A DNA stretch of 64,000 nucleotides from positions 806,001 to 870,000 of the forward strand of contig NZ_CACSJP010000001.1 of the NCBI RefSeq assembly GCF_902706095.1, read 5' to 3'. This document shows positions 62,887 through 64,000 of this stretch, in pieces; position 1 is the first letter of the stretch; each line of letters begins with the position of its first letter. The translations under genes were made by a program, and so were the position numbers. Under the pieces are notes generated by a model. The model did no database searches and had not been told where the DNA came from. It saw only the letters and a program-made list of their open reading frames with translations. Source of the stretch: Rhizobium sp. 18065 (GTDB lineage: Bacteria; Pseudomonadota; Alphaproteobacteria; Rhizobiales; Rhizobiaceae).

Positions 62887-63777
62887 TCAGAGCTTGAAGC
62901 GTGGTTCTGCACGCCCCTGCACGGCAATGCCGAGCTCGAAGGTTGCGCCCGCAAGCGGGTCGGTTTTCAACGCCTCGGCCGATAGGCCTTCGAAGCATGA
63001 CGTGACCGCCAGACGGTCGAGCTTCGGGCCGAAAAACGCCGGGCAGGTAACGCGGCGCGCCGGCATTTCATAACGCGCGATCTGGCGACCATCCGGCGCA
63101 TAGCGGTCGACGGCGCCGCCGTCCCAGTTCGCGTTCCAGATCGTCCCTTCGGCATCCACCACCGATCCGTCGATGACGCCCGTCGTGCGTGCCGACTGAT
63201 CGACCAGCACGCTTGGCTCGCCGATGGGCAGGCCCGTCGCCGGATCGACGCTGACGCGCATCAGATGGTTGACCTTGGAATCGTTGAAATAGCCGATCGT
63301 CCCGTCCGGCGAGAAGCAGATCGAGTTCGGAATGCTGACGGCGTTGAAGAGCTTGGTCACTGTCGTGCCGGCCACGTGATAGATGGCACCGGCGCCGGTC
63401 TCGGCCGTTCGGCTCATCGTGCCGATCCACAGCGCGCCGCTGGGATGCATGCGTCCGTCATTGGAGCGGTTCTGCGCCTTGCCGGGTTCGATTTCGACAT
63501 AAGGACGCAGCGCGCCCGACACTGCGTCACGCAGGAAAAGCCCCTTGTCGGACGCGAGCAGGTGCTGTTTGTCATCGATCACGGCAAACACGCTGCCGAG
63601 GAACGGCAGGTCGTGTTTGGTCAAGGTTCCAGAGGCGATATGGAGCTGGCAAAGGGTCTTGCCGAGAATGTCGAACCACCAGAGGCAATCGGTAAGCGCA
63701 TCATAGCTTGGGCCTTCGCCCAATTCCAGCCGCTCTTCCGTGAGAACTTTACCTGTGAATGGTACTGTTGAAATCAC
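62887..63777 (-). CDS. SMP-30/gluconolactonase-family lactonase
   Basis: A 296-residue six-bladed propeller lactonase. Metal-ligand positions are visible in LELGEGPSYDA (glutamate), NRSNDGRMHPSGALWIGTM (asparagine and aspartate) and VSIPNSICFSPDG with VIDGSVVDAEG. Family members hydrolyse sugar lactones such as gluconolactone, feeding sugar-acid catabolism. I chose the GTG at 63777 because AGGAG lies five bases upstream and the N-terminus then matches the usual length; the ATG at 63792 is the alternative. The remaining 223 bases to the right edge hold no visible gene. Confidence 0.87.
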   Translation of the reverse strand: MISTVPFTGKVLTEERLELGEGPSYDALTDCLWWFDILGKTLCQLHIASGTLTKHDLPFLGSVFAVIDDKQHLLASDKGLFLRDAVSGALRPYVEIEPGKAQNRSNDGRMHPSGALWIGTMSRTAETGAGAIYHVAGTTVTKLFNAVSIPNSICFSPDGTIGYFNDSKVNHLMRVSVDPATGLPIGEPSVLVDQSARTTGVIDGSVVDAEGTIWNANWDGGAVDRYAPDGRQIARYEMPARRVTCPAFFGPKLDRLAVTSCFEGLSAEALKTDPLAGATFELGIAVQGRAEPRFKL

Positions 63778-64000
63778 TCTACTCTCCTGCATTGGTCGCA
63801 GCGACCTTTGCCGCTGCACCCCTTTGTTTGACAGGGGTTTACGGTAAAATAAAGAGGTTGCTGGACGCAGAGTGGTTTACAAGTCTATTGTGTGACAACT
63901 TGGGGAACGGATTCGTTGGTGCTGGATATCAGACCCGACATGAGGTCGCGTTCTCGATAAATCCCGCGATCGCGTACCAGACAAAAAGCCTGACAACATG

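Noticed and set aside
63828..63850. TTGACA followed by TAAAAT near the right edge
   Set aside because: The spacer is only 11 bases, too short for a vegetative promoter.

Overview
The window is a compact, GC-rich stretch of the chromosome of an alphaproteobacterium, most likely a member of the Rhizobiaceae (Agrobacterium/Rhizobium-like). The signs are the mannosylfructose pair mfppB-mfpsA, the short HisG plus HisZ arrangement, CIRCE-controlled groESL, the waaA-lpxK block with DUF4170 and DUF2093 genes, an endonuclease-type MutL without any sign of MutH, and three RIME-like rhizobial intergenic repeats. No rRNA, tRNA, CRISPR array, insertion sequence or prophage was seen.

Layout. 1-9.96 kb: the end of rsmE (cut by the window edge), a PiT phosphate transporter, a Nudix hydrolase, the mannosylfructose synthase/phosphatase operon, a FadR-type regulator, a DUF3422 membrane-anchored protein, a drug/metabolite transporter and a large uncharacterised protein. 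10-16.3 kb: a LysR regulator divergent from a glycolate oxidase operon glcD-glcE-(small membrane protein)-glcF, then a secreted protein whose ribosome-binding site overlaps a perfect hairpin. 16.3-22.4 kb: two L,D-transpeptidases, two Tag-family DNA glycosylases, a HAD phosphatase, a probable copper-handling pair, and a RelB/RelE-like module followed by a methyltransferase-like gene. 22.5-27.6 kb: hisS-hisZ-hisG, a DoxX protein and a small unknown protein. 27.6-30.6 kb: about 0.8 kb without a convincing gene, then groESL with promoter and CIRCE. 30.9-35.2 kb: a chromate transporter, a HAD hydrolase, ribF and an Xre/RES toxin-antitoxin pair. 35.5-43.9 kb: ileS, a lipoprotein, GNAT, tadA, an rluB-type pseudouridine synthase with a very long disordered tail, rsmD and a patatin. 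43.9-53.9 kb: a Kef-type antiporter, pmbA, an inositol-phosphatase-family enzyme, DUF4170, waaA, a HAD phosphatase, lpxK, DUF2093 and mutL. 54-64 kb: a PAS/receiver protein with no kinase domain next to a GGDEF-EAL protein, then a LysR regulator divergent from an MttB-family methyltransferase plus a TMADH/DgcA-like flavoprotein, a PRC-barrel exported protein and an SMP-30 lactonase.

Most of this is core housekeeping (translation, histidine synthesis, chaperones, lipid A/Kdo, mismatch repair) with catabolic and stress cassettes between. The parts I would look at first are: the LysR-MttB-flavoprotein methylamine/betaine cassette, which shows no corrinoid protein; the kinase-less PAS-pseudoreceiver-receiver protein beside a GGDEF-EAL enzyme; the two tRNA synthetase genes (hisS, ileS) with internal stretches of different codon use; and repeat elements sitting inside two operons.

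All coordinates come from reading the sequence directly. Family assignments rest on recognised motifs, not on database searches.
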